This document shows positions 10,901 through 19,015 of a DNA stretch of 64,000 nucleotides, one piece after another. Numbering within the stretch: the first letter of the stretch is position 1; every line of letters starts with the position of its first letter. The position numbers were made by a program, and so were the translations under genes. The notes beneath the pieces are model-generated. The model was given only the letters and a program-made list of their open reading frames with translations. It had not been told where the DNA came from and did not search any database. Origin of the DNA: Neoasaia chiangmaiensis (GTDB lineage Bacteria > Pseudomonadota > Alphaproteobacteria > Acetobacterales > Acetobacteraceae); NCBI RefSeq assembly GCF_002005465.1, contig NZ_CP014691.1, positions 2,382,501 to 2,446,500 on the forward strand, written 5' to 3'.

Positions 10901-11529
10901 AGCATGTCATACGAGTAGCGAAAACCGCGCGTGACGAACGGCCGGCTGTTCTTCAGGGCGTCCTCGATCGTCTGCCCGGTCACGAACTGCTCGCCCATGA
11001 GACGCATCGCCATGTCCACGCCGCGCCGGATCACGGGTTCGCCGCAGCGGTGGAGCAGGGCATCGAGCGTCCGGGGCAGACGCGAACCGTCGCGTTCGGC
11101 CAGGAACCGGCTCGAGATCACTAGTCCCCATGTGGCCGCGTTGACGAAAAGAGGCGTCTTGCGATCGAGATGGCCGCGCCAGTCGCCATAGGCGATCTTG
11201 TCGCGGATCAGCGCGTCCCGGGTCGCGGCGTCAGGAATGCGCAGGAGGGCCTCTGCGAGACACATCAGGGCAACGCCTTCCCGCGACGAAAGGTCATATT
11301 CCCGGACCAAGCCCTGCACGATGCCGGAAGCACCACCGCTCCGAAGCGCCTCGACCAGTGTCCGTGCCGACGTATCGGCGAGGGCCGCCTGTTCGGCCGT
11401 AAGCCGCGCGCCCGCGGACAGGTGCGCGACCCGGTCCGCCTCGGGTGCCAGCGTATGATCGGTGATGGCGCGACGCAGGGCGCAACGATCCGGCACGGCG
11501 GCGCCGAGGGCGAAGAAAAAGCTGTTCAT
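7954..11529 (-). CDS. putA: Bifunctional proline dehydrogenase / L-glutamate-gamma-semialdehyde dehydrogenase
   Basis: PutA oxidises L-proline to glutamate in two steps on one membrane-associated polypeptide (1191 residues). The FAD-binding PRODH barrel shows GPGISIKLSALHPRYNR and MVRLVKGAYWDSEIKRAQ. The aldehyde dehydrogenase half shows TCISPWNFPLAIF, the base Glu in AETGGQNA and the catalytic Cys in GQRCSALR (roughly residues 783 and 817). The C-terminal tail ends GGNVALM, as in full-length PutA. There is no N-terminal ribbon-helix-helix, so it cannot repress itself; the divergent Lrp-type gene probably fills that role. The start was chosen at 11529 because GAGGG sits eight bases before it; an ATG 15 bases upstream is less well placed. 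Confidence 0.96.
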   Translation of the reverse strand: MNSFFFALGAAVPDRCALRRAITDHTLAPEADRVAHLSAGARLTAEQAALADTSARTLVEALRSGGASGIVQGLVREYDLSSREGVALMCLAEALLRIPDAATRDALIRDKIAYGDWRGHLDRKTPLFVNAATWGLVISSRFLAERDGSRLPRTLDALLHRCGEPVIRRGVDMAMRLMGEQFVTGQTIEDALKNSRPFVTRGFRYSYDMLGEAAMTAADAARYYRDYERAIHAIGRAAQGAGVYEGPGISIKLSALHPRYNRLQRDRVMAELLPHLAALARLARHYDIGFNIDAEEADRLELSLDLLEALCLDEALAGWQGIGFVVQSYQKRAPFVLDWVIDLARRTRHRIMVRLVKGAYWDSEIKRAQVDGLADFPVFTRKVHTDISYLACARKLLDAPDAVFPQFATHNAQTLASIYTLAGPDFSPGRFEFQCLHGMGESLYNEVVGSKKLDRPVRVYAPVGTHETLLAYLVRRLLENGANSSFVNRIQDPSVSVEDLICDPVTLLARLKPDQAIVPPLDLFRPERRNSVGLDLTNENTLRALGACLTKPATPFGEIHGVAVLNPADRSDVVGHIAFATLQAREDALARATRAALAWAAVPATDRARMLEMAADMVERDMAPLMGLIMREAGKTLANAVSEIREAVDFLRYYAAGIRAHAADATVRPLGVVTCISPWNFPLAIFLGQVSAALAAGNAVLAKPAEETPLIARAAVRILHDAGIPHDALHFVPGDGEAGAHLVGDPRVNAVLFTGSTAVARLIQKQLATRLNPDGRPVPLIAETGGQNALIVDSSALTEQVVADVMSSAFDSAGQRCSALRVLCLQDDCADRVLAMLKGAMREWRVGNPAHPQTDIGPVISAEARAGILDHVEAMRTRGYPVFQTDPTLECAQGTFVAPTLIEIDDLNTLGQEVFGPVLHVVRYARDALPALMKAINATGYALTFGVHSRVDHTIETLTAKAAAGNVYVNRNLVGAVVGVQPFGGHGLSGTGPKAGGPLYLRRLVAASSAIPAELERALPAPCGAFARWVGTNLPACPVVIPASTPLGAILTLPGPVGETNTYGLAPRGAVLCAGPTLADVCQQIVAALATGNDCLVPMPIYQSFPPLPDDLHGRIRSDRSASAIDAALCGGQGDVVRDVARRLADRDGPIVTLHTGDAQGAYSLEWLVAERVCTTNTTAAGGNVALMAMV

Positions 11530-11672
11530 GCGGAGCACCCTCATCGTTTCAGTCTGATAACGGCGTTCCTTACGCGGCCCGTGTCCGAATTTGGTGCGGA
11601 TCTTGCCGCCTGCCGTCGTATAAAACCCTGTTGCAGGGCATTCCTGCCGTATGAAATTTGGCGGAGAGGAAT

Positions 11673-12128
11673 GTGTTGGACGAGATCGACCGCAGGATTC
11701 TCAGGCATCTCCAGAGAAGCGGCCGCATGACGAATATCGAACTGTCGCGCGCCATCCATCTGAGTGCCACGGCCACTCTCGAGCGTGTCCGGAGGCTGGA
11801 GCAGGGCGGCGTCATTCGCGGCTACATGGCCCGGCTCGATCCGGAGACGCTCCAGCTCGGGCTTGTCGTGTTCGTCCAGGTGACGCTGGACCGGACGAGC
11901 CCTGATATTTTCGATGCATTCTCGCAGGCGGTCCGGTCCATCCCGCAGGTCTGCGAATGCTATATGGTGGCCGGCGGTTTCGATTATCTGGTCAAGGCGC
12001 GCGTGCGTGACATGAACGCCTACCGGACGTTTCTTGGCAGGACGCTGGCGCGCCTTCCCGGCGTGCGCCAGACTCACACCTACACGGTCATGGAGGAAAT
12101 CAAGGCCGATCCGGAACTGCCGCTATGA
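11673..12128 (+). CDS. putR: Lrp/AsnC-family regulator, probable activator of putA
   Basis: A feast/famine regulator of about 151 residues. The N-terminal winged helix-turn-helix (LDEIDRRILRHLQRSGRM, then ATATLERVRRLEQGGVI) is followed by the RAM ligand-binding domain (VCECYMVAGGFDYLVKARV). It is divergent from putA across 143 bases, the arrangement of PutR in Agrobacterium and Rhodobacter, where PutR senses proline. The start is taken as GTG 11673 or TTG 11676, because GGAGAGGA lies at 11663-11670; upstream TTG or ATG codons would place that site inside the gene. The stop codon overlaps the convergent reductase gene by six bases. The symbol is inferred from context. Confidence 0.88.
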   Translation: MLDEIDRRILRHLQRSGRMTNIELSRAIHLSATATLERVRRLEQGGVIRGYMARLDPETLQLGLVVFVQVTLDRTSPDIFDAFSQAVRSIPQVCECYMVAGGFDYLVKARVRDMNAYRTFLGRTLARLPGVRQTHTYTVMEEIKADPELPL

Positions 12129-13022
12129 TGGCCGAGCGCGGGCGGCGAGCCGACAGGCTGCCAGATCCCACGCCGCACACCCGACGCTCTTAAAAAAGAT
12201 GGGGCGGCCATCTGCCGGCGGCGTGTTCAGGCAACTCGCGAGTGAGCGCACCCCGGACCACTCCTTCCCGGCCTGGATGATGTCGCCCGCCTCTGTCGGC
12301 GCGCCGATCGGATCGTCCACCACGCAAAGACTGCCATGCACGATTCCGGGACCGATCTCGATCATCTCGGGGCGGAACGCGCCGACGCCGATGACGAGCG
12401 TGTCGGGTGCAGGCTTGCGGTCGTACAGAACGTCCCGGCTGCTCGTGACGGTCAGGACGACATCGTAATGCGCATCGGGCGTCTGCGTGTCCTCGGATTG
12501 CAGACGCAGATGGGGAAAGGAGCTGGCCATGAGACGTGCCACGGCCTCCGGGCGCCGCCCGCGGATCGAAACGGTCAGTCCCGGGTAAAGCGCATTCAGC
12601 GCCTCGAGATGCACCCGCGCCTGAGCGCCAGTGCCAATCAGCAGTACATGTTCGAGTGCGGGCGGCCTGAAGCAGGAGAGGCCCAACATCGAGATCGCCG
12701 CCGTGCGGCGTTCGGTGACGGTGATGCCATCCAGTGCGAACAGGAAACGGCCGCAGGCGGCGTCGAGGGCGGTCACCTGCCCCTGCAGGGTGGGCATGGT
12801 CTGGTTGCCGGGGAAGATGGTCAGCAGCTTGTGTGCGAGCAGGTCATCACCGCACGCGACCATCGAAAGCACGGTTCCCGCCCGGTCGCGCGTGGGAACG
12901 ACCAGACGCTCGGGGCAGACGATGTCGCCCCGGGCATATTCGGCGATTGCCGCGCGCAGCGTGTCGATGAGTGGCTGGAACGGAAGCGCCTGCCCGGTTT
13001 CTTGGGCATTGAGTGTATGCAT
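12123..13022 (-). CDS. Ornithine cyclodeaminase-family reductase (possible delta1-pyrroline-2-carboxylate reductase)
   Basis: A protein of 299 residues from the OCD/mu-crystallin family, NAD(P)-dependent. It has the substrate-binding region with LLAHKLLTIFPGN (Lys near residue 65) and a Rossmann motif LLIGTGAQARVHLEAL. Members either cyclise ornithine to proline or reduce cyclic imines such as delta1-pyrroline-2-carboxylate to L-proline. The reductase role is favoured here because the gene sits downstream of a D-amino-acid transaminase and ridA and close to putA, which would consume the proline. It is the last gene of the dat-ridA group, 65 bases after ridA. The start at 13022 fits the family N-terminus; no strong ribosome-binding site is visible. 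Confidence 0.85.
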   Translation of the reverse strand: MHTLNAQETGQALPFQPLIDTLRAAIAEYARGDIVCPERLVVPTRDRAGTVLSMVACGDDLLAHKLLTIFPGNQTMPTLQGQVTALDAACGRFLFALDGITVTERRTAAISMLGLSCFRPPALEHVLLIGTGAQARVHLEALNALYPGLTVSIRGRRPEAVARLMASSFPHLRLQSEDTQTPDAHYDVVLTVTSSRDVLYDRKPAPDTLVIGVGAFRPEMIEIGPGIVHGSLCVVDDPIGAPTEAGDIIQAGKEWSGVRSLASCLNTPPADGRPIFFKSVGCAAWDLAACRLAARARPS

Positions 13023-13087
13023 CGGTGTTCTCGGCGGCAGATCGGGCGACGGGCGCCCGGAGCAGGGGTGACCGGCAGGGGTGACGA

Positions 13088-13438
13088 TCAGGGGATGCGG
13101 GCGACCAGCGTCATCTCGACCTTCCACCCTGGGTCCGCCAGGCGGGCTTCGACCGTGGCGCGGGCCGGCTTGCAGGCGGCATCGAGCCAGGCATCCCATG
13201 CCCGGTTCATGGCGTCGATCGTGGTGATGTCGGGCAGGAAAATCTGTACCGAAAGAATGTCGGCCTTGCTGCTGCCGGCCTGCGCGAGCAGCGCGTCGAT
13301 CTGTTTCAGCACGTCGGCGGTCTGCCGTTCCGTGTCCAGCGCCGGATCCTGTGTCACCTGTCCCGCGAGCCAGACGAGGCCGCCATGGATGACGGCGCCG
13401 GACAGGCGCTCGTGGGGATCGAGCCGTGTGATGCTCAT
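13088..13438 (-). CDS. RidA/YjgF-family protein (imine or enamine deaminase)
   Basis: A protein of 116 residues with the RidA fold signature: HGGLVWLAGQV near residue 18, ADVLKQIDALLAQAG in the helix, KPARATVEARL with the substrate-binding Arg, and a terminal WKVEMTLVA strand. RidA enzymes hydrolyse reactive imines or enamines made by PLP enzymes and amino-acid oxidases. AAGGGAGA lies about eight bases before the ATG. The gene starts 29 bases after the end of the D-amino-acid transaminase gene, which fits clearing imines formed in that reaction. The exact Rid subgroup is not resolved. Confidence 0.92.
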   Translation of the reverse strand: MSITRLDPHERLSGAVIHGGLVWLAGQVTQDPALDTERQTADVLKQIDALLAQAGSSKADILSVQIFLPDITTIDAMNRAWDAWLDAACKPARATVEARLADPGWKVEMTLVARIP

Positions 13439-13467
13439 GATTAAGTCTCCCTTGAAGTCCGGATCGT

Positions 13468-14340
13468 TCAGATCACCACGTCCGTGAGCGCCATGACAGC
13501 GTCCATGTAGGCGGTATAGAGCTGGGTGAAGACCGGCCCCGGCCGACCGGGGCCGATGGCATGCCCGTCGATGTCGACCACGGGAATGGCGATCGTGGAT
13601 GCGCTCGTATAGAAGGCCTCGGCCGCCGTGAGCGCCTCGTCGCGCGTGAAGGGACGCTCCACGATGCGCAGTCCGCGCTCGCCCGCGATGCGCAGGATCG
13701 TCCGCCGCGTGATGCCCGGCAGGATCTCGTGCGACAGGCTGCGCGTGATGATGGCGCCGTCCTGCGTGACGATGTAGGCGGTCGAGGATGCGCCTTCGGT
13801 GATGGTGTCGCCCCGCGTCATCCAGGCTTCCGCCATGCCCGCCTCAGCTGCCGCGCGTTTTGCGAGAACCTGTGCGAGCAGCGATGTGGACTTGATGTCG
13901 CACCGGGCCCAGCGGAGATCGGGAAGCGTCATGATCCGCGCTCCTGTTCTGGTCAGAGGATTGTCCTGAACGGGCGAGAACTGGGGGAACATGACGACCG
14001 TCGGCTGAAGATCGTCGGGGTATTTGAATGCACGCTCGGCGACGCCTCTGCTGACCTGGATATAAATGAGGCCGTTGCGCAAGGCGTTGCGCCGGACAAT
14101 GCCTTCCTCGATGCGACGCCAGTCATCGGCGGGAAAAGGGTTCGAGATGCCGATCTCCCGTAACGACCGATCCAGTCGGGCCAGATGCGCCGCATCGTCC
14201 ACCAGACGCCCCTCGATCACGGCGGTCACTTCATAGACGCCGTCGCCGAACAGAAATCCTCTGTCCATGACGGGGATCGTGGCGTCCGCCAGCGGCATGA
14301 ATTGTCCACGAATATAGCCGATACGGTTGTCTGTCGTCAC
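13468..14340 (-). CDS. dat: D-amino-acid aminotransferase (PLP class IV)
   Basis: An enzyme of 290 residues transferring the amino group of D-amino acids (typically D-alanine or D-glutamate) to 2-oxo acids. Fold-type IV features are MDRGFLFGDGVYEV at the start of the core, the PLP lysine in RCDIKSTSLLAQ (about residue 151), and the cofactor loop ITEGASSTAYIV. GTG at 14340 is preceded by AGGGGA with seven bases of spacing. It heads a group with ridA and the OCD-family reductase and is divergent from the hydantoinase-like gene across 208 bases. Branched-chain transaminase is the main alternative in this fold, but the motif pattern fits Dat better. Confidence 0.88.
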   Translation of the reverse strand: MTTDNRIGYIRGQFMPLADATIPVMDRGFLFGDGVYEVTAVIEGRLVDDAAHLARLDRSLREIGISNPFPADDWRRIEEGIVRRNALRNGLIYIQVSRGVAERAFKYPDDLQPTVVMFPQFSPVQDNPLTRTGARIMTLPDLRWARCDIKSTSLLAQVLAKRAAAEAGMAEAWMTRGDTITEGASSTAYIVTQDGAIITRSLSHEILPGITRRTILRIAGERGLRIVERPFTRDEALTAAEAFYTSASTIAIPVVDIDGHAIGPGRPGPVFTQLYTAYMDAVMALTDVVI

Positions 14341-14548
14341 GTGTAATTCCCCTGATCCGGCCCCGGGCGGTTGTTCTGAAATGCCATCATAGGAACTTCG
14401 GGTGCAGCGCGCGTATCGGATATCGCCCGAGCCTATTTGCCGTCCTGATAGTGCCGTTCGTTTCGCGATACGACAGCAGCGCGGGGGCACTGGTAGCATG
14501 GCACGCGTTTGAAAGCCGGATATGGCATTGGCGGGAGCACAGGCGGAC

Positions 14549-15868
14549 ATGCAGCATTTCGATATCATTTTGCGATCCGGGACCATCGTTGCCGACGGGG
14601 CCGGAACAGTTGCCGATATCGGATGCCGCGACGGCAGGATTGTCGCACTGGGCGATTTGCGCGCGGCCCACGCCACCGACATCATCGACTGTCGCGGCCT
14701 GCACGTCCTGCCAGGGATCATTGACCCGCACGTCCATCTGCGTGATCCGGGCGATCCGGCTGTCGAGACGATCCCCGACGGAACCCGGGCCGCCGTCCTT
14801 GGCGGAGTGACCGCGGTTTTCGACATGCCGAACACGCAGGATCCGGTCATTTCCGCGGCAGCACTCGATCGCAAACGGACGATAATCGCGGCCGAGGCAT
14901 GGTGCGACGTCGGTCTATATGTCGGGGGGACCAAGGGCAACATCGCCGACCTGGGCATGCTGGAGGCCGAGCCGAATGTCTGCGCGATCAAGGTCTTTGC
15001 GGGATCGGCACCGCCTGCGAACCTTGTCGAGGACGATGTCAACCTTGAGGCGCTGATGCGCAGTGGTGCCCGCACGGTCTGCTATCATTCCGAGGACGAG
15101 GCGCGTCTGCAGGCGCGCAGGGCACTGTTCGGAACAGGCGAACCCTATCGTATGCACATGCAGTGGCGCGACGAGGAATGCGCGTTTCTGGGCACGCGGC
15201 GTCTCATGGCGCTCGCCCGGAAGACCGGTCGCCGCGCGCATATCCTGCATGTCTCGACGGCCGAGGAACTCGCCTACATGCGCGATTTCAAAGGGCTGGG
15301 GACGGTCGAGGTTCTGGTCAATCATCTCACGCAGGTTGGGCCGGAGGTGTATGACCGCCTGGGTGGTTACGCGATCATGAATCCTCCGATCCGCGACCGG
15401 CGTCATTACGAGGCGGCCTGGGCGGCTGTAAATGCCGGCGATGTCGACTGTATCGGCTCCGATCATGCCCCGCATAGCCGGGAGGCCAAGGAGCGCCCGT
15501 GGCCGCTCACGGCGGCCGGGCTGACGGGCGTGCAGACGCTGGTGCCGATCATGCTCGATCACGTGGCGGCCGAGCGGCTGTCGCTGCACCGTATGGCGCA
15601 ATTGATGTCGTCCGGGCCGGCCCGTGTCTATGGCGCGGTCGGCAAGGGACGGATCGCCGTGGGGTATGATGCGGATTTCACCGTCGTTGATCTTCGGAAA
15701 ACCCGCGTGATCGAGGAAAGCTGGATTGCATCGCCATGCGGGTGGACACCCTTTGCGGGGCAGGCATGTACCGGCTGGCCGATCATGACCATCGTGCGGG
15801 GCCATACGGTCATGCGAGAGGATGAAGTGCTCGATGCGCCAGCGGGTCGGCTCGTATCGTTCGCCTGA
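14549..15868 (+). CDS. Dihydroorotase/hydantoinase-family cyclic amidohydrolase
   Basis: A zinc cyclic amidohydrolase of 439 residues. The metal-ligand set is complete: HVH at 61/63 (GIIDPHVHLRDPG), carboxylated Lys at about 148 (CAIKVFAGSA), His about 180 (VCYHSEDE) and 234 (HILHVSTAEE), and Asp about 305 (GSDHAPHS). These enzymes open cyclic ureides such as dihydroorotate, hydantoins, dihydropyrimidines or allantoin. The surrounding D-carbamoylase, hydantoin-type racemase and Dat suggest a 5-substituted hydantoin or similar, not pyrimidine synthesis. The start is uncertain: ATG 14522 is also in frame, but 14549 matches the family N-terminus. Confidence 0.85.
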   Translation: MQHFDIILRSGTIVADGAGTVADIGCRDGRIVALGDLRAAHATDIIDCRGLHVLPGIIDPHVHLRDPGDPAVETIPDGTRAAVLGGVTAVFDMPNTQDPVISAAALDRKRTIIAAEAWCDVGLYVGGTKGNIADLGMLEAEPNVCAIKVFAGSAPPANLVEDDVNLEALMRSGARTVCYHSEDEARLQARRALFGTGEPYRMHMQWRDEECAFLGTRRLMALARKTGRRAHILHVSTAEELAYMRDFKGLGTVEVLVNHLTQVGPEVYDRLGGYAIMNPPIRDRRHYEAAWAAVNAGDVDCIGSDHAPHSREAKERPWPLTAAGLTGVQTLVPIMLDHVAAERLSLHRMAQLMSSGPARVYGAVGKGRIAVGYDADFTVVDLRKTRVIEESWIASPCGWTPFAGQACTGWPIMTIVRGHTVMREDEVLDAPAGRLVSFA

Positions 15869-15891
15869 ACCGACTGCCTGAGCTGGTGTCA

Positions 15892-16050
15892 GAGCCCGTC
15901 TCGAAATGTCCGCAGGTGCCTGAAAGCGGCATCAGGGAGTGCTTGCGGGTCAGATTTTCGGGTGGCGGAACGCCGCGAACCTGAGAAAACCTGCTGCAAA
16001 GTATCGGAGGCACCCGGAAAACAAATCGTCAGCATATATTTTCAGGCAGT
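15892..16050. repeat. Probable insertion-sequence remnant
   Basis: A GAGCCCGTCTCGAAATG motif at 15892-15908 resembles the IS5-type ends seen elsewhere in the window. The following bases, read on the minus strand, encode a short stretch (LRYFAAGFLRFAAFRHPKI) that recalls the tail of a transposase. It lies between the convergent hydantoinase-like and racemase genes. Identification is tentative. Confidence 0.35.
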
Positions 16051-16053
16051 CTC

Positions 16054-16716
16054 TCAGGGCCGCACGGGGCCAAGCATCAGGTCGCCGATCAGGAGCGCGA
16101 CGGCGGCCTTTGTCGGCTCGATGACCGGTCGGCCGCAACTCCGTTCGATCTCATTCTGAAAATGGGCCATGCCCGCGCAGCCGAGAATGACGACATCCGC
16201 GCCGTTCGCGACCAGACGCCGGGCGGCATCGCTCATGCGGGCCAGCAGCGTGCCGTCCGTCGCACCTTCGGCTGTGGTTTCGACCGGAAAACTGCCGGAA
16301 TAGCGCTCGCATGTTCCCATCATGCGCACGAGGCGGCGCTGCCTCAGCACGGATGCGTGGGACAGCGCCACGATGCCGAAGCGATCACCCCGGGTCAGCG
16401 CGTGCAGGATCGCGCTTTCGCCGATGCCGCGCAGAGGGATGGTGGGCGTGCGCTCGCGCGCGCCGTGCACGCCGGGGTCGCTGAAGCATGCGATGGCATA
16501 TGCCGAGGCCCGGTGATCGGCGATGGCCGCCTGTACCAGCGGTGCGACCGTGTCCGCGTCGGTCTGCAACGTAACGCCCGGCGGAGCCTCGGGAATGTCC
16601 ATGACATCGATCGTGAACGGGCTGCGTGCCCGCACGGGATCGAGCGCCGTATCGATGGCCGCGGTGACCCGTGCGGATGAGTTCGGATTGATGACGAGGA
16701 TGCGTTCATTGTTCAT
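16054..16716 (-). CDS. Aspartate/glutamate/hydantoin racemase-family protein
   Basis: A cofactor-independent racemase of 220 residues. The pseudo-symmetric pair of catalytic cysteines is visible at about 77 (AIACFSDPG) and about 180 (VILGCAGMA), and the N-terminus VINPNSSARVT is characteristic of the HyuE branch. It would interconvert enantiomers of 5-substituted hydantoins, so that a D-specific hydantoinase and carbamoylase can use a racemic substrate. It is the last gene of a minus-strand operon running from 23309 and overlaps the upstream binding-protein gene by four bases (ATGA). Arylmalonate decarboxylase-like activity is a less likely alternative. Confidence 0.85.
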   Translation of the reverse strand: MNNERILVINPNSSARVTAAIDTALDPVRARSPFTIDVMDIPEAPPGVTLQTDADTVAPLVQAAIADHRASAYAIACFSDPGVHGARERTPTIPLRGIGESAILHALTRGDRFGIVALSHASVLRQRRLVRMMGTCERYSGSFPVETTAEGATDGTLLARMSDAARRLVANGADVVILGCAGMAHFQNEIERSCGRPVIEPTKAAVALLIGDLMLGPVRP

Positions 16717-17561
16717 GGGCGGTCACAGTCCGTCGGGAGGGGGCAGTCTTTGGGTCGGGCGGTGGTAATGGCGCTGCTGGGCGGCAGCTGCCACTTGCGG
16801 ATCAGGGCTGCATAGGTGCCATCCGTCTGGAGCGCCGCGAGTGCGGTCGCGGTCCGGCAGGCCAGCGCAACGTCATCTTTCGGCAGGCCGATCCCGAGCG
16901 GTGTCATGTCAAACGGGTCCCCCAGCAGAAGGAACAGGCCGCCGGTCGCGTGAGCCGTCCATGGCGCGGTCAGACTGTCCTGCAGCACGGCGACGACACG
17001 TCCCTCGCGCAGTTGCAGTCGGGCATCGGCCGAGTTCTCGGTGGCGAAAAGCCGCACGGGGGGCCTGTGCTCACGGACGCAGTTCTGATCGCTCCATGCG
17101 ATCAGGCTGGCCGGCTCGGACGTGATGCGGCTGGCTCCGACCATCCGCCCGCACAGGTCCGCCGGTGTACGGGGCGCGTGATCGTCGCTGGCGAGTATTA
17201 TGAACTGCAGGCCGGACTGGAGGTAATCCACGAACGCGATGCTGTTGCGTCGCGCGGGCGTGTCCATCATGCCGTTGAAAAACATCGCGATGCGTCCGGT
17301 CAGTAGAGACGGAATGAGCTGGGCGAACGATGTTTCGACAATCCGCGGCGTACGTCCCATGCGACGGGCAAGCATTTGGCCGAGATCGACGTCGAAGCCT
17401 TGCAACTCGTCGGTCCGGGGATCGCGCATGTCCAGTGGCGGATAGCTCGGATACAGCCCGACCGTAACGGGTGTTGCGTCCGATGCACAGGCCGGCACCC
17501 GGGCCAGCACCAACGCCAGAAGCGTCATCACCCGCCATGACCGGATCCGCCGTCCCGTCAT
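16713..17561 (-). CDS. Periplasmic amino-acid-type ABC substrate-binding protein (first of two)
   Basis: A family 3 solute-binding protein of 282 residues. A signal peptide (VMTLLALVLARVPACAS) is followed by YPSYPPLDMRDP, LQGFDVDLGQMLARRMG and a C-terminal DGTYAALIRKWQL, the usual pattern of polar amino-acid binders. A CGRMVGA...NC cysteine pair matches one in the second binding protein of this operon (21553-22356). Both must share a single permease and ATPase, giving the importer two ligand specificities. It overlaps the genes on both sides by four bases, which indicates translational coupling. Confidence 0.9.
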   Translation of the reverse strand: MTGRRIRSWRVMTLLALVLARVPACASDATPVTVGLYPSYPPLDMRDPRTDELQGFDVDLGQMLARRMGRTPRIVETSFAQLIPSLLTGRIAMFFNGMMDTPARRNSIAFVDYLQSGLQFIILASDDHAPRTPADLCGRMVGASRITSEPASLIAWSDQNCVREHRPPVRLFATENSADARLQLREGRVVAVLQDSLTAPWTAHATGGLFLLLGDPFDMTPLGIGLPKDDVALACRTATALAALQTDGTYAALIRKWQLPPSSAITTARPKDCPLPTDCDRP

Positions 17562-19015
17562 GGGGATGTGGGATAAGTAGCAGGGACAAGTTCGCCTACG
17601 GAACGTCCCAGTCGGTCTCGCTGCGAGACCGAACCTATAATTCGTGCCTGCTCCCGCACCAGACGGGCCGTCGCGCCTTCATAATCCATCGTCAGCACGC
17701 GGCCGTTTTCCACGATCTTGCGCCCGCCGACATAGACGGAGGCGATGGCCCGGTCGTCGCAGGAGAAGATCAGCGACCGGACGGGATCAATGGATGGGCG
17801 CATCATTGGATGGTCGAGATCGACGAGCACCAGATCCGCGCGGCCGCCTACGGTCAGGCGCCCGATATCGTTCCGGCCGAGCAGCGAGGCGCCGACATGG
17901 GTTGCGGCATCGAATACATCGCGGGCCGAGACGGCCTGCGGTGTCTGTTCCTGCACCCGTCCGAGATAGGCCGCAAGCCGCAGATCATCGAGAATGGTGT
18001 GCGGGTAGGTGTCGGTGCCGATGCCGAGTCGTACGCCCGCGCGGGCGTAGCGCCCGAAATCACGCAGGACATAACCGCGGCGCGCGAACACCGTCGGGCA
18101 GTGCGCGATGGCGGCATTGCGTTCGGCGAGAATGGCGAGATCCCGTTTGGTATGCCATGGCGTGGACGGGTGATCGTCGAGGAAGATGCCATGCCCGATG
18201 ATGCTGCGACGGTCGAGCACGCCCAGCCCGTCGAGCCACTGGATCGGTGTCGTGCCGTGCCGGCGGGTGATTTCCTGAAACTCCACGATCGACTGCGCGG
18301 CATGGGTCTGCCACGGCACGTCACGGCGGGTGGCGGCGTCGAACGAAGCCTTCAGGATTTCCGGTGAACAGGTATCGACCTGCGCGGGCACGACCATGCC
18401 CGACAGGCGATCCGAGCCATGGCGCGCCGCGGTATCGACGATGTCCAGCGCCTCGTCCATCGCACGGCGTCCGCCGTCCTCGGCCCACGTATAATCGACG
18501 GTGAAGCCGTTCGTGGTTTTCCATGCGGCGGAGCGGAACATCGGCCCGAGACAGACGCGCAGTCCGCTTTCGGCCGCGATATCCAGCCAGCCGTCCCACG
18601 GCGTCGAAAGATCCACGACCGTCGTCACGCCCGACAGGAGCATCTCGCTGTAGGCTACCCGCGCGCAATCGGGCTTGCTGGCCGCATCGGCCCGGAAAAC
18701 CGGCATGTATTCGTAGAGAGACGAGTAGAACAGGCCGGGCGATCCCAGCTCGTCGAACATGCCGCGGCTCATCGGCTCGGTCGCCGGATGGGAGTGGATG
18801 TTGACCAGTCCGGGCATGGCAAGCAGGGTGCGGCCGTCGACGTCCACCGGCAGTGCTGCAAATTCGTCGGGCATCCGCCCGGCCGGTCCCGCGAAGACGA
18901 GACGACCGCCCTGCAGGATCAGGTCGATATCGTGCGCATAGCAGTGACCGCCGGCTACCGTATCCCACAGCACGGCCGTCTTCAGGCTGCTGATGCGTAC
19001 AGGGCGGCCGTTCAT
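17558..19015 (-). CDS. Metal-dependent amidohydrolase (TrzA/cytosine-deaminase-like)
   Basis: An amidohydrolase-superfamily enzyme of 485 residues. The N-terminal beta-sandwich is followed by the metal motif VNIHSHPA, then WQTHAAQS, IIGHGIFLDDH and the catalytic Asp in GIGTDTYPH; the C-terminal GRADLVLVDLDHP closes the sandwich. This pattern fits deaminases and chlorohydrolases acting on nitrogen heterocycles (TrzA, SsnA, guanine deaminase). The start at 19015 overlaps the upstream deacetylase gene by four bases (ATGA); longer in-frame starts would run far into that gene. It could deaminate or hydrolyse the imported heterocycle before ring opening. The substrate is unknown. Confidence 0.85.
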   Translation of the reverse strand: MNGRPVRISSLKTAVLWDTVAGGHCYAHDIDLILQGGRLVFAGPAGRMPDEFAALPVDVDGRTLLAMPGLVNIHSHPATEPMSRGMFDELGSPGLFYSSLYEYMPVFRADAASKPDCARVAYSEMLLSGVTTVVDLSTPWDGWLDIAAESGLRVCLGPMFRSAAWKTTNGFTVDYTWAEDGGRRAMDEALDIVDTAARHGSDRLSGMVVPAQVDTCSPEILKASFDAATRRDVPWQTHAAQSIVEFQEITRRHGTTPIQWLDGLGVLDRRSIIGHGIFLDDHPSTPWHTKRDLAILAERNAAIAHCPTVFARRGYVLRDFGRYARAGVRLGIGTDTYPHTILDDLRLAAYLGRVQEQTPQAVSARDVFDAATHVGASLLGRNDIGRLTVGGRADLVLVDLDHPMMRPSIDPVRSLIFSCDDRAIASVYVGGRKIVENGRVLTMDYEGATARLVREQARIIGSVSQRDRLGRSVGELVPATYPTSP

